Shown one piece after another: positions 47,164-56,471 of a DNA stretch of 64,000 nucleotides. Every line of letters starts with the position of its first letter. The first letter of the stretch is position 1. The notes under the pieces were generated by a model, which saw only the letters and a list, made by a program, of their open reading frames with translations, searched no databases and was not told the DNA's origin. The translations under genes and the position numbers were made by a program. The DNA is from Vibrio gazogenes. GTDB lineage: Bacteria > Pseudomonadota > Gammaproteobacteria > Enterobacterales > Vibrionaceae. Location of the stretch: contig NZ_CP092587.1 of assembly GCF_023920225.1 (NCBI RefSeq), positions 124,001 through 188,000 on the forward strand, read 5' to 3'.

Positions 47164-47942
47164 GGCAATCTGTTTCTGAGTAACTCGACAACAAGGTCGT
47201 TGGGATTTTGGCTGCGATCATTTGGATAGATAACAGGGAGTTCTTCAACCGTAAGCGGGACATAAATAATCGCTCCCGGAGCGATTTCTGCAAAGGTTTG
47301 GTTCCAGTACCCTATCGGATGTTTTTCTACTTTGCCATCGGGTTGGATTATGATGACCTTTGAAATCGTTTGGTCAAATAGCCCGGCAGTTTGCACATAG
47401 TTTCTCGCATCCAGACGAGGCTGCCACGTTTGTTTGCCTGGTTTCTTGACGCCACCCAAAACCAGCACATTTTTAGGTGTGCTTTTTAGGGTAATGAGCC
47501 AGTTTCCGCTTAGTTTAGGATTCAGTGACAGATGGAGGCGAATTGCATCTGGATCAATCGTTTGAAAAATTCGCTTAGCGTAGTGTAGAGATTCGAGAGA
47601 GCGTCTGAGTTGTGCCCAGTAGAACCAAGAATCATGATAGCGTTTGCTGGCGATGGTTTTCTGTTTTGCGATGACTTCGAAAACTTGTTGTTTCAACTTA
47701 AATTCGACGTTGATGTCATAGAGGGCAGATGTGAACCAGTCGATCATACGCCAATCTGCTCCCGTTTGATTCAGCGCTTGTAAAACGACTTCATCGAGAC
47801 GGGGATAATCATTGTAGGTGAGGTGGCTTGGTGGTGACGATTCAAAGTGAATATCTACATCAGTTGGCGCGGCAAATGAAACGGAAGTCAGTCCGGTGCT
47901 GATGCATAGAGTTAAATAAAAGACGATTGTCCATGGCTTCAT
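47160..47942 (-). CDS. GfcC/YjbG (WbfC)-like periplasmic capsule protein
   Basis: 260 residues with a signal peptide (WTIVFYLTLCISTGLTSVSFA then APTDVD, cleavage near 25). The GfcC family carries two ubiquitin/SLBB-like domains; LVLGGVKKPGKQTWQPRLDA near 160-179 and APGAIIYVPL fit that. E. coli GfcC is periplasmic and needed for group 4 capsule assembly. It overlaps gfcB and gfcD by 4 bases at each end, so the three are translated together. Confidence 0.83.
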   Translation of the reverse strand: MKPWTIVFYLTLCISTGLTSVSFAAPTDVDIHFESSPPSHLTYNDYPRLDEVVLQALNQTGADWRMIDWFTSALYDINVEFKLKQQVFEVIAKQKTIASKRYHDSWFYWAQLRRSLESLHYAKRIFQTIDPDAIRLHLSLNPKLSGNWLITLKSTPKNVLVLGGVKKPGKQTWQPRLDARNYVQTAGLFDQTISKVIIIQPDGKVEKHPIGYWNQTFAEIAPGAIIYVPLTVEELPVIYPNDRSQNPNDLVVELLRNRLP

Positions 47943-48649
47943 CCGTGATTGTCTCCCACGTAACGCTTGCCGAGAGAAAGAGTCAGTTTTTCTGAACCCG
48001 GGAAAATGTACTGTTCACTTGCAATCACCTCACCCGAGTGGGGACTGATCCAATAGTTATTTTGATATTGCTGATTTATCTGGGGAATATCGACCTGTTC
48101 AACAACATGAAGCAGAGCTTGGGTGCCATTGGGCAGATGTTTGCTTTCTACATCTCCAACCGTAAAGGTTGATAGTGCTTGATAATCTGTGTGATATCCC
48201 GGAGACCAAGTCATTTTATATTGCCATGTGCGAGGGGTTGTGTCTTTTTGTAGTCCTAATACCAGAGGATCAGTATGGTTCGACTCAATATGAATGAGAT
48301 TCCCTTCTTTTAGGCTGACAGTTTTAATTACTCTACCAGCTTGTGTTACCAGCATCTCACGATCGGTCGATAGCCATTTGAAAATCGTCGGATGTTCTGG
48401 TGAGCGTGTTGTTTCGACCCATGTGAGAATCATCAACGCGAGTGGATTTTCTCCCATCCTGACATACACACTTGCATAAGGAATTTGGGCAACTTTGTCG
48501 GGCGTAATGGAATGATCATCCGGTCCCCATAAAGCAGATTGGATGGTATCAGACAGATCCTGAGCATTTTGAGAGCATCCGACAAGTAAGAGTAATGATG
48601 TGAAAAATAATAAGTAACAATAATGAGAAAAACGCAAGAATTTTGTCAT
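47939..48649 (-). CDS. GfcB/YjbF (WbfD)-like lipoprotein
   Basis: 236 residues from the ATG at 48649. The signal peptide ends in a clear lipobox (LLLLVGC), so Cys25 or so is lipidated. The body resembles the YjbF/GfcB family (YASVYVRMGENPLALMILTW; STDREMLVTQAGRVIKT). It is an outer-membrane lipoprotein in group 4 capsule export. It follows the small gfcA-like gene across a hairpin that may lower its expression relative to gfcA. Confidence 0.84.
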   Translation of the reverse strand: MTKFLRFSHYCYLLFFTSLLLLVGCSQNAQDLSDTIQSALWGPDDHSITPDKVAQIPYASVYVRMGENPLALMILTWVETTRSPEHPTIFKWLSTDREMLVTQAGRVIKTVSLKEGNLIHIESNHTDPLVLGLQKDTTPRTWQYKMTWSPGYHTDYQALSTFTVGDVESKHLPNGTQALLHVVEQVDIPQINQQYQNNYWISPHSGEVIASEQYIFPGSEKLTLSLGKRYVGDNHG

Positions 48650-48671
48650 AGAGGTATAATTAAACCAAATA

Positions 48672-48704
48672 AACAACAACCGCCGAAGACGGCTGTTGTT
48701 TTTA
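48672..48704 (-). terminator. Hairpin attenuator between gfcA-like and gfcB-like genes
   Basis: ACAACAACCG (48673-48682) pairs with CGGCTGTTGT (48690-48699) with one A-C mismatch. T-rich sequence follows on the minus strand (TTGTTGTTTATTT). It probably stops part of the transcripts after the small first gene. Confidence 0.6.
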
Positions 48705-48730
48705 TTGAATTAACAGTCAATAACTATTGA

Positions 48731-49024
48731 TTATTGAGGCGTTGTTACTGTTGTGGTTGTGTCATTCGAAGCGCTGACCGCAACAGCAGTCGCTGCAACG
48801 ATCGCTGCAGTTGTTGCTGCAATCGTTGCACTTATACCACCAATCGCGGTACCAGTCGCTGCTGCTACACTACCAGCTGCGCCTGCTCCAGCCCCTGCTC
48901 CAGCAGCCCCTGCTCCAGCACCGCCAGAACCAGTACCACCGGAAACAACGCCCGCGGCTGGGGCAGCACTTGCAATACCACTGAAAGCAAACATTGCCAG
49001 CAAAGTAATTGCAGTTTTCTTCAT
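48731..49024 (-). CDS. GfcA/YjbE-like small exported Gly/Ala-rich protein
   Basis: 97 residues. Signal peptide MKKTAITLLAMFAFSGIASA is followed by a Gly-Ala repeat zone (GSGGAGAGAAGAGAGAGAAG), then an Ala/Ile/Thr helix-forming segment and a Thr-rich end. This fits YjbE/GfcA, the first gene of the exopolysaccharide/group 4 capsule operon, whose role is unknown. A frame on the opposite strand is an artefact of the repetitive codons. Confidence 0.75.
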   Translation of the reverse strand: MKKTAITLLAMFAFSGIASAAPAAGVVSGGTGSGGAGAGAAGAGAGAGAAGSVAAATGTAIGGISATIAATTAAIVAATAVAVSASNDTTTTVTTPQ

Positions 49025-49637
49025 ACTTATCTCCTAGGAAATAACATTAACATCGATGTCGCTCATAAAATAGACAAGAGCCTTTTAAAGATAATACATT
49101 CCTGTCGGTTATGTAAACTACGTTGTGGGATTTTATCGACTTAGAGTGAATTGTTAGAAAAATTCATTATCTATTTCTGCCAGCCAAACGGATGTATATC
49201 GTTGCATTAATATTTTCAAATTTAACCTGACTTAGGGAATGATGTCTCTGTGCTTCACGTTTGTTTTTGACATGTCCGATAACTGGAACTGATACATAAA
49301 TTCAGTGATTACAACATGAATAGGTGTCTCACATCTGATTATAAATCAATGTGTAGCAGTATAGACTTGCATTATTAATTGCATTATTGTAAATAAAACT
49401 GTGTGAAAGATAAGAGTTTTTACTTTTTAAGATAGTGTATAGTAAGAATGAGGCATGAATCTTGATATATCAACCGTTTTATTCATCATTTGATAAATTT
49501 GCTTCTCTCTACTAAAACTATGAAAGATAGATATAAGTATGTGAATGATACTCCTGTGCGCATCTTAATCTTAATATGGTTACCTCTATTTTTTTTGAAA
49601 ATTTCTAACTTTTAACGTTTGGTAGACTTAGTTCAAT
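49025..49637. promoter_or_regulatory. Shared divergent control region of the gfc and wzi-wza operons
   Basis: AT-rich and free of genes. It separates the minus-strand gfcABCD-like operon from the plus-strand wzi-wza-wzz operon. A possible -10 (TATAGT) lies near 49437-49442, but no convincing -35 was found. The transcript leader would continue to the JUMPstart at 49721. AT-richness suggests H-NS-type silencing; no specific operator was identified. Confidence 0.5.
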
Positions 49638-49720
49638 TTGCGAACTGGTTATGAGTCCATTCGGATTATGTTTGCTCACGTATTGTGGGTATCTGTTTTG
49701 AGTGTAAGGATAAACTCCTC

Positions 49721-49759
49721 GCATGCTTTTTGGGAAGCTGACCCAAGGGCGGTAGCGTA
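49721..49759 (+). promoter_or_regulatory. JUMPstart with ops element
   Basis: GGCGGTAGCG at 49748-49757 is the exact ops core, preceded by a stretch resembling the JUMPstart consensus (GCATGCTTTTTGG, AAGCTG, CCAAG). In enterobacteria and Vibrio this recruits RfaH to RNA polymerase, allowing long O-antigen and capsule operons to be read to the end. Its presence inside the longest open frame shows that frame starts too early. Confidence 0.85.
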
Positions 49760-49814
49760 CTTAAACGAATTATTTTCTTCTTCTAATGATCGTCAGTTTA
49801 TTGTGAGTCCCGTC

Positions 49815-51185
49815 TTGGCTAAAAATATACCTCTAAGATACTTGTCATTTTATCTCATTGCTTTGCTTTTTATTCTTTCTCCGGAAAGCAAAGCAGCGCC
49901 TTGGGTATCTATGGATGATGCCTATCTTAAATCTGATCTACAGATGCTGGCGGATGCTGGTCTTATTTCTGTACCTATCAATTCTTATCCAATCCGTTGG
50001 TCTCGCCTTGATACCGATCTACAACTGATGCATATGGTTCCGCTCCCTCCGTCACTTGAGCAAGCCTATCAACATCTTAGTTATGCATTAGACCAGAACG
50101 CTATAGGTAATGGTCGCAAACATGTGGTTTTAGGGTATGCTCGCACGTCTCGGGACGACAGGAGTTTTGCCGCTCCGTTGACCACACACTGGCAGGTAAA
50201 ATCGAGCTATGAACTTATAGAACATGATTATGCTTTTCGTGTCGCTGCAAACTATCAGCGTTCCCCGGATAAATCCGGCAATGAAGATACAGACTATGGA
50301 CTGGATGATAGTTATCTTGCACTGAATTGGGGAAATTTGAGTGCGACTTTCGGCAGTCTGCAGCATTGGTGGGGACCGACGTCGATTTATAATCTGGCTT
50401 GGGGGCATACGCGTCGCACCATACCCGGTCTCAATTTGGCTTATGATGGCTATGACTGGCCGATATTCGGTAACTGGCATGCTGAAACTTTCTGGGGATT
50501 TAATGAAACCCCAAGCCGGAATGATAAGCAGTGGTCAAACCGATTTGAGTTTAGCCCTTTCAACCGATTGAATATTGGACTAGTTTATCAGAAGTGGTTT
50601 GACAAACCTGATTGGGATGGATATTTGACTGGCTCAGTTCAACCGCAGGACGGCGAACAAGAGCAATATAGTGCCGATATTCGTCTGAGTCTGCCTGTAT
50701 TGAATATGGGAACCGTCGTGACTCAGAGTATTTATGCGCAGGGAGCCAGTTTGGTGAATGAGCGCTCACTGGGGTCACTGGTCATCGGCTGGCAAAGTCA
50801 GTTCGATCTTGGTGGGCAATCGCTACGTTGGACTGCTGAGGTGAAGCAGTTAACCAATGATGCAAAGCAACAATGGCGAAACATGCTGTCTGATCGCACA
50901 ACTATGGTTGGGCAACATGACTATCAGTCTGTCAGTGGTATGGATATCGGAGAAGCCAAATCATTGAAACTGCTTTGGATCACGCCTGATAGCTGGGAAT
51001 TGACATTACAAGGGCAGAGTTATCATCAGAGTGATGATGATGAAACCCTGAAAAAACTAACGGCCTATGTGCGTTTGCCGTTGGCAAACAGCCGTCTGAC
51101 ATTGGGCTCCGATTTTATGCCTGATACCAAAAGTAATCAAACCGATAAATGGAATTACTGGGTTAACTGGGATTTTCGTTTTTAA
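49815..51185 (+). CDS. wzi: Wzi-family capsule assembly protein
   Basis: About 457 residues from a TTG at 49815 (GTG at 49803 is the alternative). The frame is open from 49638, but that would include the JUMPstart. Signal peptide NIPLRYLSFYLIALLFILSP ends near ESKA, then a mature outer-membrane beta-barrel: WWGPTSIYNLAWGHTRRTIP near 180 is typical of Wzi/caps_assemb_Wzi. Wzi holds capsular polysaccharide on the cell surface. First gene of the plus-strand export operon, 30 bases before wza. Confidence 0.85.
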   Translation: MAKNIPLRYLSFYLIALLFILSPESKAAPWVSMDDAYLKSDLQMLADAGLISVPINSYPIRWSRLDTDLQLMHMVPLPPSLEQAYQHLSYALDQNAIGNGRKHVVLGYARTSRDDRSFAAPLTTHWQVKSSYELIEHDYAFRVAANYQRSPDKSGNEDTDYGLDDSYLALNWGNLSATFGSLQHWWGPTSIYNLAWGHTRRTIPGLNLAYDGYDWPIFGNWHAETFWGFNETPSRNDKQWSNRFEFSPFNRLNIGLVYQKWFDKPDWDGYLTGSVQPQDGEQEQYSADIRLSLPVLNMGTVVTQSIYAQGASLVNERSLGSLVIGWQSQFDLGGQSLRWTAEVKQLTNDAKQQWRNMLSDRTTMVGQHDYQSVSGMDIGEAKSLKLLWITPDSWELTLQGQSYHQSDDDETLKKLTAYVRLPLANSRLTLGSDFMPDTKSNQTDKWNYWVNWDFRF

Positions 51186-51215
51186 TCGATTCACTATCAA
51201 CTGTTTGGACATTGG

Positions 51216-53852
51216 ATGAACTTGATGAGATATATTCTATTCAGATTAATCATAGTTTTTTTTGTTTCCCTTAGTAGTTTTTCTTCTTGGTCTGCCAATT
51301 TCACCGCTTCACAGATTGCCCAATTTAAGCAACTATCACCAGCGCAGCAGCAGGCATTGGCTCAGCAATATGGTGTTGAACTATCAACCTTAATGGGTTC
51401 GGATAAAGCTGTAGATATACCTCGGCCTGTTCAGACGATAGAGCCGAGAGATGTCGATAAACAACAAAAAACAGCGAAAGCAGGAGAGGGCGATGCGGCT
51501 AAACAGTTAGTTAACTTTGGTTATGATTTATTCTCGGGTCAGCCTTCAAGCTATACCCCTGTTGATGATTTACCGGTTCCGAATAACTATCTGATTGCTG
51601 CCGGTGACGAAATCAATGTGCAGCTGTTCGGAAGTCAAAATAATAGTTACAGTCTCAATGTTTCTCGTGATGGAAGTATTCAATTCCCCAATTTAGGCCC
51701 GATTCACGTCGCTGGACAGACATTTAGTGAGTTAAAAGCGAATCTGACTGAACGCATCAAAAAACAAATATTGGGCATTGATGTGGCTATTTCTCTTGGT
51801 TCATTACGGATCATGCAAGTTTATGTTACAGGGGATGTATATCAGCCGGGCGCCTACAATATTCCGAGTTTGGCAACCGTAACTCAGGCTCTGATTGCTG
51901 CTGGTGGATTTAGCAAAAGTGGGTCGTTGCGAAATGTCACGGTTCGTCGCGAGAATAAAGTGATCGCCCAGTTAGATTTATATAACTTGCTTTTGCAAGG
52001 AAATAATCTGAGTGATATTCGTCTACAGTCGGGTGACACTGTATTTGTTGCAGCCAAAGGACCCTCTGTCAGCATTCGGGGAGAAATTCGTCGCCCTGCT
52101 GTTTATGAAATTAAATCAGGAACGACGATTAAGCAACTGCTGAAGCTTGCCGGAGGGAGTAAAGCGAGTGCTTATTTGCCTCAGCTTCAGGTTAAGCGTT
52201 ACCAGAACGATGGAATTCACATTCATACGCTTGATTTAACCAAAGATAAAGATAAGTTATTTGTCCTGCAAGATGGTGACGATATTACAGTTAAACCAAC
52301 TAGCGATGTATTAAAAAATGCAGTGATTGTGAGAGGTGCCGCTATACGGCAAGGTGCATACTCATATTCTCAGGGTATGAGAGTTTCGGATCTATTCTCT
52401 TCATCGGATGATCTTGCACCGAATGCAGATCTCGATTATGCGATCATCGTGCGCGAAACTGGACATAAGCATAACATCAAAGTCTTACAATTTAGTCTGA
52501 ATAATGCCATCAATCTTACGAATTCATCAGATAATCTTGTATTGCATTCCAATGATCAATTATTCGTTTTTGCCACAGATATTTCTTTGGATGAATGGAA
52601 GACTGAATCTGTAAAACAGCAACCAGCGACATCAGGCGATTTATTTACTCACTCTGAAAAAAGCATGAAAGAGCACTCAAAAAAACGGGATGCATTGACA
52701 GGGGTTGAACTGGTTGATAGTGAAAAACCTAAATTAGCGGAACAAGGCAGTGATAAAGATCTGCAGGAAATGCAAAACAGTCGCTTGCAGTTATTGAAGC
52801 CCTTAATTAATCGTTTACAGCTACAAGCTGTGAATGGCGAGAGAGCGAAAATTTATGAAATCAGTGGTGCCGTTCGTTATCCGGGCGTATATCCGCTGGT
52901 TGAAGGCGGCAGCCTAAAAGAAGCCATTGCTGCGGCTGGTGGGCTGCTGGAGTCGGCAGCTAAAGATGAGGCTGAATTGTCTCGCGTTGTTCCGATGCCT
53001 GGTACAATTGCGATTCATCATCAGACATTTGATTTAATCAAAGCGCTGACTAATCCCAATGATAACTTTCTGCTTGAATCTAAAGATCGGATCGTTGTAC
53101 AACGCAAAACCAACTGGAAGACTAACAATATTGTTGAGATTCAGGGAGAAGTTATGCATCCCGGAAGCTATACAATCAACCAAGGTGAAACGATTCACGA
53201 TTTAGTGAAACGTGCGGGAGGGCTTTCCCAGTTCGCTTATCCACAAGGTGCTGTATTCAGTCGTGAGGTATTACGCCTACAAGAGCAGCAGCGGATGAAA
53301 ATGGTGACCAATAGTCTTCGACAAGAGATCGCTTCACTGACACTCCGACGTCAAAGTAGTGCTGCAACGTATACCTCATCTCCGACAGAAGCGATGAAAG
53401 TTGTCGATGATTTGTTGGATATTCCAGCGATTGGACGTTTAGTCATTGATCTACCGAATATTTTATTGGGAAATGCTCAAGACGACGTCATGCTTGAAGA
53501 TGGTGATAAGCTTTATATTCCTCCGAGAAGAAATACGATCTCGGTACTTGGTCAGGTACAAATCGCAAGTAACTTTACATTTAAACCTGGTCTTTCTGTC
53601 GAGAAATACATTAGCTTAGCTGGCGGGGAGAAAAAACAAGCGGATACTGATCGTGTTTATGTGATTCGGGCCAATGGTGCAGTGATGTTACCGAATCAGT
53701 CTCACTGGTTTGTCCGTTCTGAGAAATCTTTAGCACCTGGAGACACAATTGTTGTTCCGATTGATACAGATTATCTGGACGGTCTGAGTACATTTAGCAC
53801 TGCAACACAGATGATGTATCAGATCGGTGTGGCATGGAATGCGATTAAATAA
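51216..53852 (+). CDS. wza: Wza-like outer-membrane polysaccharide export protein (OtnA/WbfF type)
   Basis: 878 residues, much longer than E. coli Wza (about 380). Signal peptide about 1-27 (FFVSLSSFSSWSA). The poly-export domain begins near 125 with NNYLIAAGDEINVQLFG, then several SLBB-type repeats (VTGDVYQPGAYNIPSLATVT; ISGAVRYPGVYPLVEGGSLK; IQGEVMHPGSYTINQGETIH; VLGQVQIASNFTFKPGLSVE). Long SLBB exporters of this kind occur in Vibrio O-antigen capsule clusters. No lipobox is seen near the start, so anchoring may differ from Wza. Confidence 0.88.
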   Translation: MNLMRYILFRLIIVFFVSLSSFSSWSANFTASQIAQFKQLSPAQQQALAQQYGVELSTLMGSDKAVDIPRPVQTIEPRDVDKQQKTAKAGEGDAAKQLVNFGYDLFSGQPSSYTPVDDLPVPNNYLIAAGDEINVQLFGSQNNSYSLNVSRDGSIQFPNLGPIHVAGQTFSELKANLTERIKKQILGIDVAISLGSLRIMQVYVTGDVYQPGAYNIPSLATVTQALIAAGGFSKSGSLRNVTVRRENKVIAQLDLYNLLLQGNNLSDIRLQSGDTVFVAAKGPSVSIRGEIRRPAVYEIKSGTTIKQLLKLAGGSKASAYLPQLQVKRYQNDGIHIHTLDLTKDKDKLFVLQDGDDITVKPTSDVLKNAVIVRGAAIRQGAYSYSQGMRVSDLFSSSDDLAPNADLDYAIIVRETGHKHNIKVLQFSLNNAINLTNSSDNLVLHSNDQLFVFATDISLDEWKTESVKQQPATSGDLFTHSEKSMKEHSKKRDALTGVELVDSEKPKLAEQGSDKDLQEMQNSRLQLLKPLINRLQLQAVNGERAKIYEISGAVRYPGVYPLVEGGSLKEAIAAAGGLLESAAKDEAELSRVVPMPGTIAIHHQTFDLIKALTNPNDNFLLESKDRIVVQRKTNWKTNNIVEIQGEVMHPGSYTINQGETIHDLVKRAGGLSQFAYPQGAVFSREVLRLQEQQRMKMVTNSLRQEIASLTLRRQSSAATYTSSPTEAMKVVDDLLDIPAIGRLVIDLPNILLGNAQDDVMLEDGDKLYIPPRRNTISVLGQVQIASNFTFKPGLSVEKYISLAGGEKKQADTDRVYVIRANGAVMLPNQSHWFVRSEKSLAPGDTIVVPIDTDYLDGLSTFSTATQMMYQIGVAWNAIK

Positions 53853-53971
53853 GTCTATAGGCTTTGCCTAAAGTTGTTGGTGCGGTACTAGTTCTGATGT
53901 GAAAGATATGTGGAAGTAGAATTAGTATTTCATACTAAATTGTATTTTTGGTAATAAGAGTTTTATTATTT

Positions 53972-54949
53972 ATGACTGAATCCCTGAATAAAGATTCTTC
54001 GAGAGTGTCTTCCGATTACATCTCTAATGAACTAATAAAATTGGAAACGACGGATGAGATTGATTTAAGAGAACTTGTCGCCGTAATCTGGCATGGTAAA
54101 TGGGTAGTTATACTCTGTTCGATTATCTGTGCTATCTCCGGTGGAATTTATGCATATATACAACCTGATATATATGAATCAGATGTACTACTTACTGCTG
54201 CATCAACGGATAGTAATTATCAACTCGCATCAATGCCAAATCAACTCAGTGGAATCGCTTCTCTCGCTGGTATCAATATAGGAAATGGTTCAGGTACTCA
54301 AAAGGTATTATATGCACTTCAGGTGTTACAATCTCGAAAATTTATAAGTAATTTTATTAGAGAGCATGACTTGTTAGTGCCATTGATGGCAACGGAAGGG
54401 TGGGATAAGAAAACAGAGGAATTTTCCTATCAGAAAGATATTTATAATATAACAGATAGAGAATGGGTTCATAAAAATGGAATAAGTTTAAAACCAAGTC
54501 TATTAGTAGCAACAAACTATTTCATTAAAAAAGTCATGCAAGTTAACATAGATACTAAAAATCATATGATGACGGTCAGTCTAAATTTTTTCTCTCCTTA
54601 TAGTGCCCAACAATGGCTGAACTGGCTGATTGAAGATTTAAATGATGAAATACGTCATCAAGATATGATTGACGCTCAAAACAGTATTGATTATTTAGAA
54701 AATCAGGTGACGAAAACTAGTTTAGCTGATAGCCGCACAATGCTTTATCAATTGATGGAGCAGCAAACTAAAAAGTTGATGTTAACCAAAATACATAAAG
54801 AATATATATTGAAGACTGTTGATCCAGCAGTTATAGCTGAACGTCCTGATAAACCTAAAAGAAAGCTTATTGTAATTATTAGTATGTGTTTGGGAGCTTT
54901 TTTCGGGATAGTCACTGTGTTAATGAGACGAATCATTTTGACTAGTTAA
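53972..54949 (+). CDS. wzz: Wzz chain-length determinant
   Basis: 325 residues from the ATG at 53972; the upstream frame to 53948 is less likely. Two membrane helices, near 42-61 (VVILCSIICAISGGIYAYI) and 300-320 (LIVIISMCLGAFFGIVTVLM), flank a periplasmic helical domain. The proline-rich PDKPKRK lies before helix 2, as usual. It sets O-antigen or capsule chain length. There is no Wzc-type kinase domain here or elsewhere in the window. Gene is AT-rich, as is everything to 62 kb. Confidence 0.9.
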   Translation: MTESLNKDSSRVSSDYISNELIKLETTDEIDLRELVAVIWHGKWVVILCSIICAISGGIYAYIQPDIYESDVLLTAASTDSNYQLASMPNQLSGIASLAGINIGNGSGTQKVLYALQVLQSRKFISNFIREHDLLVPLMATEGWDKKTEEFSYQKDIYNITDREWVHKNGISLKPSLLVATNYFIKKVMQVNIDTKNHMMTVSLNFFSPYSAQQWLNWLIEDLNDEIRHQDMIDAQNSIDYLENQVTKTSLADSRTMLYQLMEQQTKKLMLTKIHKEYILKTVDPAVIAERPDKPKRKLIVIISMCLGAFFGIVTVLMRRIILTS

Positions 54950-55049
54950 ATTTCAGTAAAATATCTCTGGTTTAATATTTTCAGGTCATTATATTTTTGT
55001 TATTCATTCTTGAAGTTTTTAATTATTTGTATGAGGGATTGTCATTTTA

Positions 55050-56378
55050 ATGATGATTATTAATAAAATTAAACTATTAACAAATAATAAAGAATTTCTT
55101 AGATATTTTAGTAATACTTCATGGCTTCTCGGTGAAAAATTATTGAGGTTGACTCTAGGGGTATTTATAGGTATCTGGATCGCTCGTTATTTAGGGCCTG
55201 AACGGTTTGGTATATTTAATTATGTGCAAAGCTATGTTGCTTTATTTACAGCTATTGCAACACTTGGTTTGGATAATATTATTGTTAGGGAGCTGGTTAA
55301 AAGCCAAAGTGCAAGAGATGAACTATTAGGTACAGCTTTTGTTCTCAAATTGATCGGAGCAGTCGTCACACTTGTTTTACTTGGTATGACACTTTGGTTG
55401 CAAACAAGTGACTCTCAGACCACTTTATATGTTTATATAATCGCATCGACAACTATTTTTCAAAGTTTTAATGTAATTGACTTTTATTTTCAAAGTAAGG
55501 TGTTAAGTAAATTTGTTGTTTTTAGTAATATTATCAGTTTATTAATATCATCTATCATTAAATTATTTTTAATATTGAATGATGCACCATTGATAGCATT
55601 TTTTTATGTGGTACTGTTTGACAGTTTGATCTTGTCACTTGGGTTTATTTTTTTCTATTTTTATAACAGATTATCTTTTTTAAATTGGTCTTTTAATAAA
55701 AATTTAGCGATAGTTTTATTGAAAGATAGCTGGCCTTTAATACTGAGTGGTATTATCGTTTCCATTTATATAAAAATCGATCAAGTCATGCTAAAGGAAA
55801 TGATAGGTAATGAAGCTGTTGGTGTATATGCTGCCGCAGTAAGGTTGAGTGAAGTATGGTATTTTATTCCAGTAGTTATTTGTTCTTCTCTATTCCCCGC
55901 ATTAATTGATGCAAGAAAACAGAGTGAGAATTTGTATTATGATAGATTACAAACTATTTATAGCTTGATGTCTTTTATTGCAATTATAATAGCTCTATCT
56001 ATGACTTTCTTATCTAATTGGTTAATACATTTACTTTATGGGGTTGAATATTATCAAGCTGGAAAAGTTCTGATGATACACATATGGGCTGGGATATTTG
56101 TATTTATAGGTGTTGCTAGTGGGAAATGGTTATTAGTCGAAAACTTACAGATTATCTCAATTGTTAATACAGCATTTGGTGCTATAGTTAATATAGTTTT
56201 AAACTACATTTTTATAAAAAAAATTGGTGTTGAAGGTGCTGCATGGGCAACATTAGTATCATATTTCCTTGCGGCATATTTGAGTCTATGTTTTTGGAAA
56301 AAAACAAGAATAAATTTCATAAATATATCAAAGAGTTTATTATTTATAAAATCATTAAATATTAAAAGGAATAATTAA
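55050..56378 (+). CDS. wzx: Wzx flippase (polysaccharide transporter)
   Basis: 442 residues with 12 or so hydrophobic helices of the MOP/PST family: LGVFIGIWIARYLGPERFGI near 32-51 is the typical start. It moves undecaprenyl-linked repeat units across the inner membrane. No Wzy polymerase was found after it in this window, so wzy probably lies beyond 64000 or is unrecognised. Strongly AT-rich. Confidence 0.9.
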   Translation: MMIINKIKLLTNNKEFLRYFSNTSWLLGEKLLRLTLGVFIGIWIARYLGPERFGIFNYVQSYVALFTAIATLGLDNIIVRELVKSQSARDELLGTAFVLKLIGAVVTLVLLGMTLWLQTSDSQTTLYVYIIASTTIFQSFNVIDFYFQSKVLSKFVVFSNIISLLISSIIKLFLILNDAPLIAFFYVVLFDSLILSLGFIFFYFYNRLSFLNWSFNKNLAIVLLKDSWPLILSGIIVSIYIKIDQVMLKEMIGNEAVGVYAAAVRLSEVWYFIPVVICSSLFPALIDARKQSENLYYDRLQTIYSLMSFIAIIIALSMTFLSNWLIHLLYGVEYYQAGKVLMIHIWAGIFVFIGVASGKWLLVENLQIISIVNTAFGAIVNIVLNYIFIKKIGVEGAAWATLVSYFLAAYLSLCFWKKTRINFINISKSLLFIKSLNIKRNN

Positions 56379-56471
56379 ATTTAACTAATATACAATTCTA
56401 AGATATTTTATAATATATGTTTATGTTATAAAAATCAATGAATATTATGTCATGCAAAGGAAATATATAAG

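Noticed and set aside
48753-49037. 94-residue Ala/Pro-rich frame on the plus strand
   Set aside because: Mirror of the Gly/Ala repeat codons of the gfcA-like gene, which has a clear signal peptide.
49638-49814. N-terminal extension of wzi
   Set aside because: It contains the JUMPstart/ops element and lacks any signal-peptide-like start; the real start is downstream.
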